This document shows, in pieces, positions 54,540 to 62,467 of a stretch of 64,000 nucleotides of DNA. The position numbers were made by a program, and so were the translations under genes. The stretch's first letter is position 1. Each line of letters begins with the position of its first letter. The notes beneath the pieces are model-generated. The model had not been told where the DNA came from. It saw only the letters and a program-made list of their open reading frames with translations, and did not search any database. The stretch is from Nonomuraea spiralis (lineage in GTDB: Bacteria; Actinomycetota; Actinomycetes; Streptosporangiales; Streptosporangiaceae), in contig NZ_BMRC01000002.1 in the NCBI RefSeq assembly GCF_014648435.1, positions 248,001-312,000 on the forward strand, written 5' to 3'.

Positions 54540-55337
54540 TCAGGCCAGGAAATCCTCCAGCGCCGGGCGCAGCGCCTCGGGCTCGCCCAGCACGCCGTGG
54601 TCCTGTCCGGGGAGGACCAGGTGCCGGGCGCCCGGCACGGCCTCCGCGACCGCCCGTACGGCGTCGAGCATCCACGCCGGGGACCGGTCGCCGCCGATCG
54701 CCAGAGTGGGCACGGTGATGCCGGCCAGCCGTCCGGCCGGCAGCGACTGCCCCGGACCCGACACGGCGGCGTCGTAGGGGAGCGTGTGCGCCAGGCCGGT
54801 GAACCAGTTCCACACAGGCTCGGATCGCATCCCCGCCACCACCTGCTCCGGCACGTCGACGCCCTCGGTCAGGAACATCGCCACGGCGTCGTCGCGCCGG
54901 TCCTGCTCGACCAGGGCGCGCAGGCGACCGGCGAAGTCGTCCCCGGGGCGGGAACGGGCGTCGCTCACGACGTACGGCGGCTCGTAGACGGCCAGGCGGG
55001 CGATCGGCAGCCCCCGCGCGGCGGCTTCGAGCGCGAGGATCGCGCCGGAGGAGTGGCCGAAGACGCTCGCCGAGCCGCCGGCCTGCTCGATCAGCGCCGC
55101 CAGGTCCTCGACCTCGCGCTCCACGGCGTAGGCGGGCGCGTCGCCGCTGCCGCCCCGGCCCCGGCGGTCGTAGGTGATCGCGCGGAAGGCGGGCGCGAGG
55201 GCGGCGGCGAGGGGGGCGACCGTGGTGCGGTCGTTGAACGCGCCGCCCAGGAGGATCACCGGGTGGCCGTCGCCGCTGCTCTCGAACGCGATGCGGGTGC
55301 CGTCGGCCGAGGTGACGGTCTGAAGCGTGGGCTGCAT
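54540..55337 (-). CDS. Alpha/beta hydrolase
   Basis: Alpha/beta-hydrolase fold, 265 residues. The oxyanion region is LLGGAFNDR, the nucleophile serine is in the elbow FGHSSGAIL, and the late histidine is in PGQDHGVLG; the acid is probably the aspartate in AIGGDRSPAW. The substrate is unknown (esterase, lactonase or epoxide hydrolase all fit). The gene faces the TetR gene end to end. Confidence 0.9.
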   Translation of the reverse strand: MQPTLQTVTSADGTRIAFESSGDGHPVILLGGAFNDRTTVAPLAAALAPAFRAITYDRRGRGGSGDAPAYAVEREVEDLAALIEQAGGSASVFGHSSGAILALEAAARGLPIARLAVYEPPYVVSDARSRPGDDFAGRLRALVEQDRRDDAVAMFLTEGVDVPEQVVAGMRSEPVWNWFTGLAHTLPYDAAVSGPGQSLPAGRLAGITVPTLAIGGDRSPAWMLDAVRAVAEAVPGARHLVLPGQDHGVLGEPEALRPALEDFLA

Positions 55338-55404
55338 GTCGAACTCCTTCTACGGGCTCTTGTCACCGGGAGGTCGGAGCTGGCCCACGCTTCTCTACAT
55401 GCTT

Positions 55405-56616
55405 CTACCGATAAATTCGCGAATCGGCCTGAAGGCCGCGCGACAGGCGGACGGTGATGAACTCGTTGTCGTCCGGACGGCCCGGCGTGCGGCCGTTGGA
55501 GAAGGGGAAGTTGTTGTCGTCCAGCACGGCCAGGGTGCGGTCGTCGAGGACGACCACGTCCTCGATGGTCTGGAACGGGAACCTGAACGTGCCCGGAGCG
55601 CCGCCGAGACCGCGCGGGTCGGCCAGGTCGAGCAGGTCCGCCACCTGGGTCTTGTCCAGCGCGCCGTCGTGGTCCCTGTCGCGGGTGTCGGCCAGGTAGA
55701 TGCGCTTGACCTTGGCCGCGTCGCCCTGGAGGTTGTCCCGCTCGATGATCAGGAAGCGGTTCGCGTCCACGGCGATGGCGTCGCCGATGGAGTGGGAGGG
55801 GTCCTCCAGCCGGTACGTCCACGTGCGCCCGGTGTATGCGCGCTTGCGCAGGTCGAACTCGTTCATCCGCAGAGTGCCCGCCGGGTCGCCGTCCACCGTG
55901 CCTTCGAGCAGCGGGTAGAGCCTGCGGCCGTCCACGGACCTGGCCATGCCCTCGAAGCCCTTGCTGCTGCCCAGGTTGGGCCGGCCGCCGTTCAGGTAGG
56001 GGTTCTCGGGGGCCTTGACGCCGGGCAGCTCGATCGGGGCTTCGAGCAGCCGGCCCTTGCGGTCGAAGTGCAGCAGGAAGGGGCCGAACTCGTCGCCGAT
56101 CCAGTACGTGCCGTCCGTCGCGCGCACGATCGACTCGACGTCGAAGTCGGCGCCGGTCAGCGTACGGTCCGGGCGGGTCAGGGCGAACGGGACGAGCCCG
56201 CGCGGGTCGGTCAGGTTGACGCCGCCGAGCACCTCGACCGACTTGGCGGCGAAGTCCGGCTTGACGTGGTGCACGCGCAGGAGGAAGTCGGCGCTGTTGG
56301 CCTTGTTGCCGAAGCCGTTGTCGGAGAGCACGTCGAAGGTGCCGTCGTGGCGGCGGGCGATGCCGCTGAAGCCCTGGACGGGCTGGCCGGGGAAGGGCGG
56401 GGTGACGCCGTTGACCGGCGCGGTGCCGAGGAGCGAGCCCGACGGCTCGCTGCCGGGGACGTAGGTCTGCGCGGGCAGCGCGGCGAAGCCGGTCAGCGTG
56501 GCGCGGCCGAAGCCGGCCTGGCCCTTGTCCTCGGGCCGGAGTGAGTCGGCCGTGGCGGGGGCGGCGAGGGTGAGCGCCAGGGCCGCCGTGCACGTCAGGG
56601 TGGTGATGCGTCTCAT
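55405..56616 (-). CDS. Secreted esterase-like phytase-family protein
   Basis: A 403-residue exported protein with a Sec signal peptide (RRITTLTCTAALALTLAAPA, cleaved near ATA). The phytase-type esterase domain (PF13449-like) shows GFSGIARRHDGTFDVLSDNG, FDVESIVRATDGTYWIGDEF and DLADPRG. Acidic repeats such as DTRDRDHDGALD could bind calcium. Likely acts on phosphate esters outside the cell. The ATG at 56616 is chosen as the signal peptide start. Confidence 0.9.
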   Translation of the reverse strand: MRRITTLTCTAALALTLAAPATADSLRPEDKGQAGFGRATLTGFAALPAQTYVPGSEPSGSLLGTAPVNGVTPPFPGQPVQGFSGIARRHDGTFDVLSDNGFGNKANSADFLLRVHHVKPDFAAKSVEVLGGVNLTDPRGLVPFALTRPDRTLTGADFDVESIVRATDGTYWIGDEFGPFLLHFDRKGRLLEAPIELPGVKAPENPYLNGGRPNLGSSKGFEGMARSVDGRRLYPLLEGTVDGDPAGTLRMNEFDLRKRAYTGRTWTYRLEDPSHSIGDAIAVDANRFLIIERDNLQGDAAKVKRIYLADTRDRDHDGALDKTQVADLLDLADPRGLGGAPGTFRFPFQTIEDVVVLDDRTLAVLDDNNFPFSNGRTPGRPDDNEFITVRLSRGLQADSRIYR

Positions 56617-56966
56617 GGCGGGCACGCTAGAGGGGCCACATGACGGCATTCCGAACAGCGGGCGACCTTTCAGGACGGACCCCACCATTCACGGACGATT
56701 CCCCGCACATCCGGAGAAACGGAGTACGGCTGAGAAACCCGGTGCCCACCCCTGCGTGGAGTGCGGCCGGGAAACGCGGGCGGCCACCCCTGCCCGGAGT
56801 GGGCGGGGGTGGCCGGCGCGATGCTTTTGTCCGGGATGACGATCTCGGGCCTGATCAGGCAGTTGCCCCGACCGGGTTCGCCAGAGCCTGGGCATGGAAG
56901 GCCAGGCTCCGGTTCATCGGGACAACTGAGTGATCACGCGATGATCGTTGATGCTGCCGAGGTGTT
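56617..56966. other. Intergenic region between the phytase-like gene and whiB
   Basis: About 350 bases. It holds the promoter of the phytase-like gene near its right-hand start and a 14-bp hairpin GGCCACCCCTGCCC / GGGCGGGGGTGGCC at 56782-56814. The hairpin may end the whiB transcript coming from the right. No coding frame looks real. Confidence 0.45.
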
Positions 56967-57278
56967 TCAGGCGGCGGAGATGCCGGCGCTGGCGGCGCGG
57001 CGCATGCGACGGCGACGCTCGCTGGCGCGCTCGTCCTCGTTGAGACCGCCCCACGTGCCGTACTTCTCCGGCCGGGACAGCGCGTAGTCTAGGCACTCGT
57101 TGCGGACAGGGCACCCGGCGCAGATCGCCTTGGCCTTCCGCTCACGTACGTCACGCTCGGGCTGCCGCTCTCCGTCGGGGCCGAAGAAGAGCACGAGATC
57201 CTCACCCCGGCACGCGGCATCATCCTGCCAACCCCAGCTGGGGCGCGGGCGGGCGAGCTGCCGACGTACCTGAGACAT
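56967..57278 (-). CDS. WhiB family regulator
   Basis: A 103-residue [4Fe-4S] transcriptional regulator. Cluster cysteines are C23, C53, C56 and C62; the turn GTWGG (74-78) and the basic C-terminus ERRRRMRRAA match the DNA- or sigma-binding tail. The subclass is uncertain; sequence around ERDVRERKAK suggests a WblA/WhiB4-like member. ATG 57278 is chosen by homology. An inverted repeat GACGCTTTTGGCGTC lies upstream (57326-57340). Confidence 0.95.
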   Translation of the reverse strand: MSQVRRQLARPRPSWGWQDDAACRGEDLVLFFGPDGERQPERDVRERKAKAICAGCPVRNECLDYALSRPEKYGTWGGLNEDERASERRRRMRRAASAGISAA

Positions 57279-57378
57279 GAGAAAACCACCTTCGTGAGAG
57301 GTATTTCGGTAATTGAGCCGCATTGGACGCTTTTGGCGTCACTGTTCCAACGCAAGGACGGGCCGTGATGTTCCCTGT

Positions 57379-58293
57379 TCAGGCGAGGGCGGGCGTGGCG
57401 TACCGCACAGGCGTGAGCCTGTCCAGCGAAACCAGCCGGTAGGTGGTGATCGTCTCGGCGCAAGCCGTACCACACGGCGCTGTGAACGCCGATGGCTCAA
57501 CCACAACCTGGAACCGGACGTCTCCGCAGCGCACGACTGCTTCGGTGACGTCGCCGTCCGACCTGGAGGATTCCACGGCCACTGCGCCGACGGAGCACTC
57601 TCCCGTATGGGCTCGGGCAAAATGCTCGACGGCTTGCAATGGCTCAGGGATGCCTGCGCGCCCCCGGAGACGGTCGAGGATGACCTCGCCCGACCGGTAC
57701 GCGTTAGCCGCTGCCAGTGCAGCAGCCTGAGACATGCTGCCGTAGAAAATTCCGTGTGGCAAGCACACGAGGTTGGCGGCGTAGCGATCGCCGCCTACGT
57801 GTGACGTTTCCCACACTCTGCCCGGCAAAGATTCCGCCAGCGAACGAGCGAGGGGTAGTCCAATGCGGGCGCAACACGCATTGCGCTTGGCGTGCGTGCA
57901 GACCAGAAATACCGGCTCGTCATCAAGTATGCAGGACTCCGGGAGCGCTCCGGCCACGAACGCGTCCAGGTCAAGATCGTCCGGACCTGCGACGACACCC
58001 CTGGCCAGCCAGGGGCGCTCGCCCGCGGCGTAGGCCAGTAGCACAGGGATGCCCTGCTCCTGCGGGCGGGTCCGCTTGCCCGGCCGCCTGATGAGCTGGG
58101 GTCTGATACCGCGTTCGAGCGCTCTGCGCACGAGTTCGGAGATTTCTTCAGGAAGTTGAAAGCTTTCCAGGTGGGAGGGCCAGGGGCCGGCGTACTCGAT
58201 GAGCAGCCAGAGGCGGGCTCCCACGGTGGCGCTGGCCAGGGTCGGCAGCCGGCCGGTGTGGCAGCCCGCCGGATGTTCGCAACCCCTCGCCAA
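57379..58293 (-). CDS. Sucrase/ferredoxin-like [2Fe-2S] protein (Apd1 family)
   Basis: A 304-residue protein of the sucrase/ferredoxin-like family, whose yeast member Apd1 carries a [2Fe-2S] cluster with two Cys and two His ligands. Candidate cysteines C132 and C141 are present (VCTHAKRNACC), with His165 in SHVGGDRYAANL; the residue at the second histidine position is Arg170. C-terminal cysteines C-G-T-A-C add a possible disulfide. A near-perfect iron box lies 22 bases upstream, so expression rises when iron is scarce. Role in siderophore reduction is inferred. Confidence 0.87.
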   Translation of the reverse strand: MARGCEHPAGCHTGRLPTLASATVGARLWLLIEYAGPWPSHLESFQLPEEISELVRRALERGIRPQLIRRPGKRTRPQEQGIPVLLAYAAGERPWLARGVVAGPDDLDLDAFVAGALPESCILDDEPVFLVCTHAKRNACCARIGLPLARSLAESLPGRVWETSHVGGDRYAANLVCLPHGIFYGSMSQAAALAAANAYRSGEVILDRLRGRAGIPEPLQAVEHFARAHTGECSVGAVAVESSRSDGDVTEAVVRCGDVRFQVVVEPSAFTAPCGTACAETITTYRLVSLDRLTPVRYATPALA

Positions 58294-58314
58294 CGCCTCC
58301 CCCTCTCCAACGAA

Positions 58315-58333
58315 TTAGGTAAGACTAACCTAA
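58315..58333. promoter_or_regulatory. IdeR/DmdR iron box
   Basis: TTAGGTAAGACTAACCTAA agrees with the 19-bp iron-box consensus TTAGGTTAGGCTAACCTAA at 17 positions. It sits 22 bases before the sucrase/ferredoxin-like start and 26 bases before the stop side of glpD. Confidence 0.85.
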
Positions 58334-58358
58334 CGCATTGGTGGGTTTGGGGCCGGGG

Positions 58359-59846
58359 TCACCCCTCGGCCAGCACGTCGCGTGTCGCCGGCAGGGCGTG
58401 GTCGCGGTCGGCGGCGACCAGGCCGATCCTGGTCCGGCGGTCCAGCAGGTCGGCCTCGTCGAGCGCGCCTTCGTGCCGGACCGACCAGAGCAGGTCGCCC
58501 TTGGTCAGGCCCAGTCCGACCTCCTCCGGATGCGCCTTGACCAGCTCGTACGCCTCCGCAGCCTCGCTGCCGTACCGCTCGGCCACGCGTGCGGGCAACC
58601 CGCCCGGCTGCGGACCGGCCCCCACGAGCGGGATCCTGTTCGTCCGGCTCGATCCCGCGTCGAGCCCTCCGACCGTGATCGTCCGGTCCACGGCGTCCTC
58701 GGCCATCCGCCGGTACGTCGTCAGCTTGCCCCCGACGACCGTGATCGCGTCGCCGTCCGACACGACCGTGTGCCGGCGCGAGAGGTCCGCCGTACGGCCG
58801 TCGGCGGCCAGAAGCGGCCTCAGGCCCGCGTACGCGCCCGCAACCGCCTCAGGGGTCACCTGAGTCTCCAGAATGCCGTTCAGCACCTCCAGGAGCGTTC
58901 TGACGTCCTCCGCGGGGACCTCGGGAACGTCGGGCACCGGCCCGTCCACCGGTTCGTCGGTCAGCCCGACGTAGACGCGGCCGTCGTGCTGGGGGAGTAC
59001 GAGCGCGAACCGGTTGGTCTCTCCGGGAATGGGCACGTGCATGCCGGCGATCAGCCCCGGCAGCGTCCCGGCGGCGAGCACGAGATGGCTGCCCCGGGAC
59101 GGGCGCAGCCGTACCGCCGGGTCGAGCCCGCCGGCCCACACCCCCGTCGCGTTGATCACCACCCTCGCGCGGATCGTGAACTCCTCGCCGGTCAGCTCGT
59201 CGCGCACCTCGGCGCCCTCGCCGGTGAGCCGCAGGGCCCGGCAGCGGGTCAGGACGCGGGCGCCGTGCCCGGCGGCGGTCCTGGCCAGGGCCACGACCAG
59301 GCGGGCGTCGTCGAGCAGCCGGCCGTCCCACGACAGCAGCCCGCCGCGCAGGCCCTCCCGCTCCAGCACCGGCGCGAGCGTGTGGGCGCGCGCCGCGCCG
59401 AGCCGCGTGGGGCCGGGCAGCAGGCGGCGCGGGGTGCGCGCGGCGGTCCGCAGCCCGTCGCCGAGCCGGTAGCCGGACATCACCAGCGCGGCCTGCCGCC
59501 GGGAGACGGCGGGCGTCAGCGGCAGCAGGTACGGATGGGCCTTGACCAGGTGCGGAGCCGTCTTCCGCAGCAGGATGCCGCGCTCGACCGCGCTCTCGTA
59601 GGCCACGTCCACCTGGCCCTTGGCCAGGTAGCGCAGCCCGCCGTGGACCATCTTGGAGCTCCACCTCGACGTGCCGAAAGCCAGGTCGTGCGCGTCGATC
59701 GCCGCTACGCTCAGCCCCCGGGACGCGGCGTCCAGGGCCGAGCCGGCTCCCGTCGCCCCGAGCCCGACCACCAGCACGTCCAGCCGCTCCGCGGCCACCA
59801 CCCCGAGTTCGTACGACCTTCTGCGGGCGTTCAGCGAGCTATCCAA
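58359..59846 (-). CDS. glpD: Glycerol-3-phosphate dehydrogenase (FAD, GlpD type)
   Basis: Membrane-linked FAD enzyme that oxidises glycerol 3-phosphate to dihydroxyacetone phosphate. The 495 residues include the FAD motif VVGLGATGAGSALDAASRG, SSKMVHGGLRYLAKG typical of GlpD, the NATGVWAGGLDP block and the C-terminal VVGGKLTTYRRMAE. The start is a TTG at 59846 that overlaps the TetR stop, so the pair is translated together. With the divergent alkyl-DHAP-synthase-like gene it may supply DHAP for ether lipids. Confidence 0.93.
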   Translation of the reverse strand: MDSSLNARRRSYELGVVAAERLDVLVVGLGATGAGSALDAASRGLSVAAIDAHDLAFGTSRWSSKMVHGGLRYLAKGQVDVAYESAVERGILLRKTAPHLVKAHPYLLPLTPAVSRRQAALVMSGYRLGDGLRTAARTPRRLLPGPTRLGAARAHTLAPVLEREGLRGGLLSWDGRLLDDARLVVALARTAAGHGARVLTRCRALRLTGEGAEVRDELTGEEFTIRARVVINATGVWAGGLDPAVRLRPSRGSHLVLAAGTLPGLIAGMHVPIPGETNRFALVLPQHDGRVYVGLTDEPVDGPVPDVPEVPAEDVRTLLEVLNGILETQVTPEAVAGAYAGLRPLLAADGRTADLSRRHTVVSDGDAITVVGGKLTTYRRMAEDAVDRTITVGGLDAGSSRTNRIPLVGAGPQPGGLPARVAERYGSEAAEAYELVKAHPEEVGLGLTKGDLLWSVRHEGALDEADLLDRRTRIGLVAADRDHALPATRDVLAEG

Positions 59847-60348
59847 GGTAGGCCTCCAGCAGCGCGGCGAGTTCGGCGTCCAGATCGTCGAGCGTCACGG
59901 GGTCGAGCATCGTGGGGGCCGACAGCAGGAACGACTGGGCGACCAGCAACACGGCCCGCGCCCTGGCGGGCCCGCCGACGGCCGGCTCCAGCAGGGCGAG
60001 CACCGCCTCGTGGCTCGCGCCCCGCCGGTCCAGCAGATACGGCAGCAGCAACTCCGGATCCGCCTCCACGATCTTCCGCCACAGCGGATGCGCCCGCAGC
60101 CCGCGCACCCCGGCCACGATCGCGCGTACCGGGTCGGACAGGTCGAGTCCCGACACGACCTCGACCCACTCCCGCGTCATCAGGTCGGCGACCAGCGAGC
60201 GCACGTCCGGCCAGCGGCGGTAGATCGTCATCCGCGACACGCCGGCCCGCCGGGCGACGTCCGTGAGCGTCGTCCTGCGCACGCCGTAGGCCAGCACGCA
60301 GGCGCGTGCGGCGTCCAGCACACCCTCATTGTGACGATTCGACGTCAT
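59839..60348 (-). CDS. TetR/AcrR family regulator of the glpD locus
   Basis: A 169-residue TetR regulator with helix-turn-helix TLTDVARRAGVSRMTIYRRW. Its stop overlaps the glpD start. ATG 60348 lies 17 bases from the divergent start, too close for normal promoters, so GTG 60321 may be the true start. It probably controls both directions through the inverted repeat at 60330-60356. Confidence 0.9.
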   Translation of the reverse strand: MTSNRHNEGVLDAARACVLAYGVRRTTLTDVARRAGVSRMTIYRRWPDVRSLVADLMTREWVEVVSGLDLSDPVRAIVAGVRGLRAHPLWRKIVEADPELLLPYLLDRRGASHEAVLALLEPAVGGPARARAVLLVAQSFLLSAPTMLDPVTLDDLDAELAALLEAYLG

Positions 60349-60356
60349 GTGTCACA
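60330..60356. promoter_or_regulatory. Inverted-repeat operator in the glpD/AGPS-like divergent region
   Basis: TGTGAC (60330-60335) and GTCACA (60351-60356) flank a 15-base spacer and lie across the starts of both divergent genes, suiting TetR-type repression. Confidence 0.5.
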
Positions 60357-60364
60357 GTGTATGC

Positions 60365-61954
60365 GTGACCGGTGAACCCATGCTGTGGTGTGGCTGGGGC
60401 GACCCCGCCAAGGCCCGCGAGCTGCCCGAACAGATCCGTACGCTGCTGCACGACCTTCTCGGCGTGCGCGCGCCCGACACCCCGGCCGCCGCCATGGACG
60501 AGGTGCGGCTGCCGCCGGTCGCGCTGCCCGAGCGGGTGCTCGCCGCCCTCGTGGCCGCCACCGGCCCCGAGCACGTGCTGACCTCGCACGAGGCCAGGCT
60601 GCGGCACACGCGCGGCAAGTCCACGCCCGACCTGCTGCGGATGCGCGCCGGGGACGGCTCCGACGCCCCCGACGCGGTGGTGCTGCCCGGCTCCCACGAC
60701 GAGGTCGCCGAGCTGCTGCGGGTGTGCGCGGCCGAGCGGGTCGCGGTCGTGCCGTTCGGCGGCGGCACCTCCGTCGTCGGCGGGCTCGTGGCCGCGCGGG
60801 CCGGCTTCACCGGCGTGATCGCGCTCGACCTGGGCAGGCTCGACCGGCTGCGCTCGGTCGACGCCGAGTCGATGGTGGCCGACTTCGAGCCGGGCGTGCG
60901 CGCCCCCGAGGCCGAGCGGCTGCTCGCCGCGCACGGCCTCACGCTCGGCCACTTCCCCCAGTCCTTCGAGTACGCCACGCTCGGCGGCTTCGCCGCGGCC
61001 CGCTCCAGCGGCCAGGCCTCGGCCGGGTACGGCCGCTTCGACGACATGGTCGTCGGCCTCACCCTCGCCACCCCCTCCGGCACGCTGGAACTGGGCCGCG
61101 CGCCCAAGTCCGCGGCCGGGCCCGACCTGCGTCAGCTCGTCCTCGGCTCGGAGGGCGCGTTCGGCGTGATCACCTCGCTGCGGCTGCGGGTGCGCAGGCA
61201 GCCGGCCGAACGCCGCTACGAGGGCTGGCGGTTCGAGTCGTTCCGAGCGGGGACGGCCGCCGTGCGGGCGCTCGCCCAGGAAGGTCCGCTTCCCACCGTG
61301 CTGCGGCTCTCCGACGAGACCGAGACCATGATCGGCCTGGCCCGGCCGGACGCGATCGGCGGCGGCGACTCCGGCTGCCTGGTGATCCTCGGCGTCGAGG
61401 GCGACTGGATCGGCCACCGCCACGCCGCGGCCGCTGCGGTCCTGTCCCGGCACGGCGGCGAGCCGCTGGGGCCCGGGCCCGGCCAGGCGTGGGAGCACGG
61501 CCGCTTCTCGGCGCCGTACCTGCGTGACTCGCTGCTGGGCGCGGGGGCCACCGTGGAGACGCTGGAGACCGCCGGTTTCTGGTCCAACCTGCCGCGCCTA
61601 TACGACGCGGTCCGGCTGGCCCTGCTCGGCGCGCTCGGCTCCCCGCTGGTCATGTGCCACGTCTCCCACGTGTACGAGACCGGCGCCTCGCTGTACTTCA
61701 CCGTCGTGACCCCGCAGGAGGGCGACCCCGTCGCGCAGTGGGAGCGGGCCAAGGAGGCGGTGAACGCGGCCATCGTCGAGGCCGGCGGCACGATCTCGCA
61801 CCACCACGGCGTGGGCCGTGACCACCGGGACGCCTACGCCGCCGAGCTGGGCCCGCTGGGGGTGGGCGTGCTCCAGGCGGTCAAGAACCGGCTCGACCCG
61901 GCCGGGATCCTCAACCCGGGGGTGCTCGTCCCTCAGTCGCCGGGCGGGATCTGA
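60365..61954 (+). CDS. FAD-binding oxidoreductase, alkyl-dihydroxyacetonephosphate synthase-like
   Basis: Vanillyl-alcohol-oxidase/PCMH-type flavoprotein, 529 residues. The flavin motif is VVPFGGGTSVVGG and the conserved HFPQSFEYATLGGFAAARSS follows. The AGPS-like histidine signature is ISHHHGVGRDH near the C-terminus. In ether-lipid makers this enzyme exchanges a fatty acyl for an alkyl group on DHAP. The GTG at 60365 gives a leaderless-looking start. The adjacent glpD, a DHAP producer, fits the ether-lipid reading, but lipid oxidase roles remain possible. Confidence 0.9.
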   Translation: MTGEPMLWCGWGDPAKARELPEQIRTLLHDLLGVRAPDTPAAAMDEVRLPPVALPERVLAALVAATGPEHVLTSHEARLRHTRGKSTPDLLRMRAGDGSDAPDAVVLPGSHDEVAELLRVCAAERVAVVPFGGGTSVVGGLVAARAGFTGVIALDLGRLDRLRSVDAESMVADFEPGVRAPEAERLLAAHGLTLGHFPQSFEYATLGGFAAARSSGQASAGYGRFDDMVVGLTLATPSGTLELGRAPKSAAGPDLRQLVLGSEGAFGVITSLRLRVRRQPAERRYEGWRFESFRAGTAAVRALAQEGPLPTVLRLSDETETMIGLARPDAIGGGDSGCLVILGVEGDWIGHRHAAAAAVLSRHGGEPLGPGPGQAWEHGRFSAPYLRDSLLGAGATVETLETAGFWSNLPRLYDAVRLALLGALGSPLVMCHVSHVYETGASLYFTVVTPQEGDPVAQWERAKEAVNAAIVEAGGTISHHHGVGRDHRDAYAAELGPLGVGVLQAVKNRLDPAGILNPGVLVPQSPGGI

Positions 61955-62361
61955 TCGGCCTCGGCCAGCGCCTCGGCGGCGTCGCTGTAGTGGTGGAGCG
62001 CCTCGTACGCCTCGGCCAGGCGGTACAGGGAGACCGCCAGGTGGCCGCCGCCGAGCCCGCGGCTGAGCGCCACGGCCTCCTGGGCCATGGGCAGCGCCTC
62101 GGTGGCGCGTGAGCGGTCGAGCAGCATCCCGGCCGTGGTGCGCAGGGAGTGGGCCAGCAGGCCGGTGTACTCCTCCGGGTCGCGGGCGGCCAGCGCCCGG
62201 CTCTGGGCGATGGCCTCGCGGGCCCGTTCGACGCCGCCCCACCGGGGACGGCGCAGCGCGTAGGCCAGCATGGCCTGCACGGCCGCCGCGTCGACGCTGC
62301 CCTTCTGGGTCGCGTCGTCCGGGCCGTTCCGGTTCAAAGGAGCCCACCTCCGCGATCCCAA
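61933..62361 (-). CDS. Short TPR-like hypothetical protein
   Basis: A 142-residue protein with three to four TPR-type helical pairs (ALPMAQEAVALSRGLGGGHL and SLYRLAEAYEALHHYSDAAE). The N-terminal 25 residues are polar. It overlaps the convergent flavoprotein gene by 22 bases. Its lack of an N-terminal effector domain suggests a fragment of a larger TPR protein or a stand-alone scaffold; function unknown. Confidence 0.7.
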   Translation of the reverse strand: MGSRRWAPLNRNGPDDATQKGSVDAAAVQAMLAYALRRPRWGGVERAREAIAQSRALAARDPEEYTGLLAHSLRTTAGMLLDRSRATEALPMAQEAVALSRGLGGGHLAVSLYRLAEAYEALHHYSDAAEALAEADQIPPGD

Positions 62362-62467
62362 GGGCTTGCTTGGGGACGTGAGGTTACACCATGCCGCACC
62401 ATCTGTGTCCCCCGCAGTACGGAGCGTTCAGTATGCGCGAATGGAGGATGCCGGTAAAGATGTGTTC

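Noticed and set aside
56640..56933. Small forward gene between the phytase-like gene and whiB
   Set aside because: No ribosome-binding site, no family resemblance, and it spans a terminator-like hairpin.
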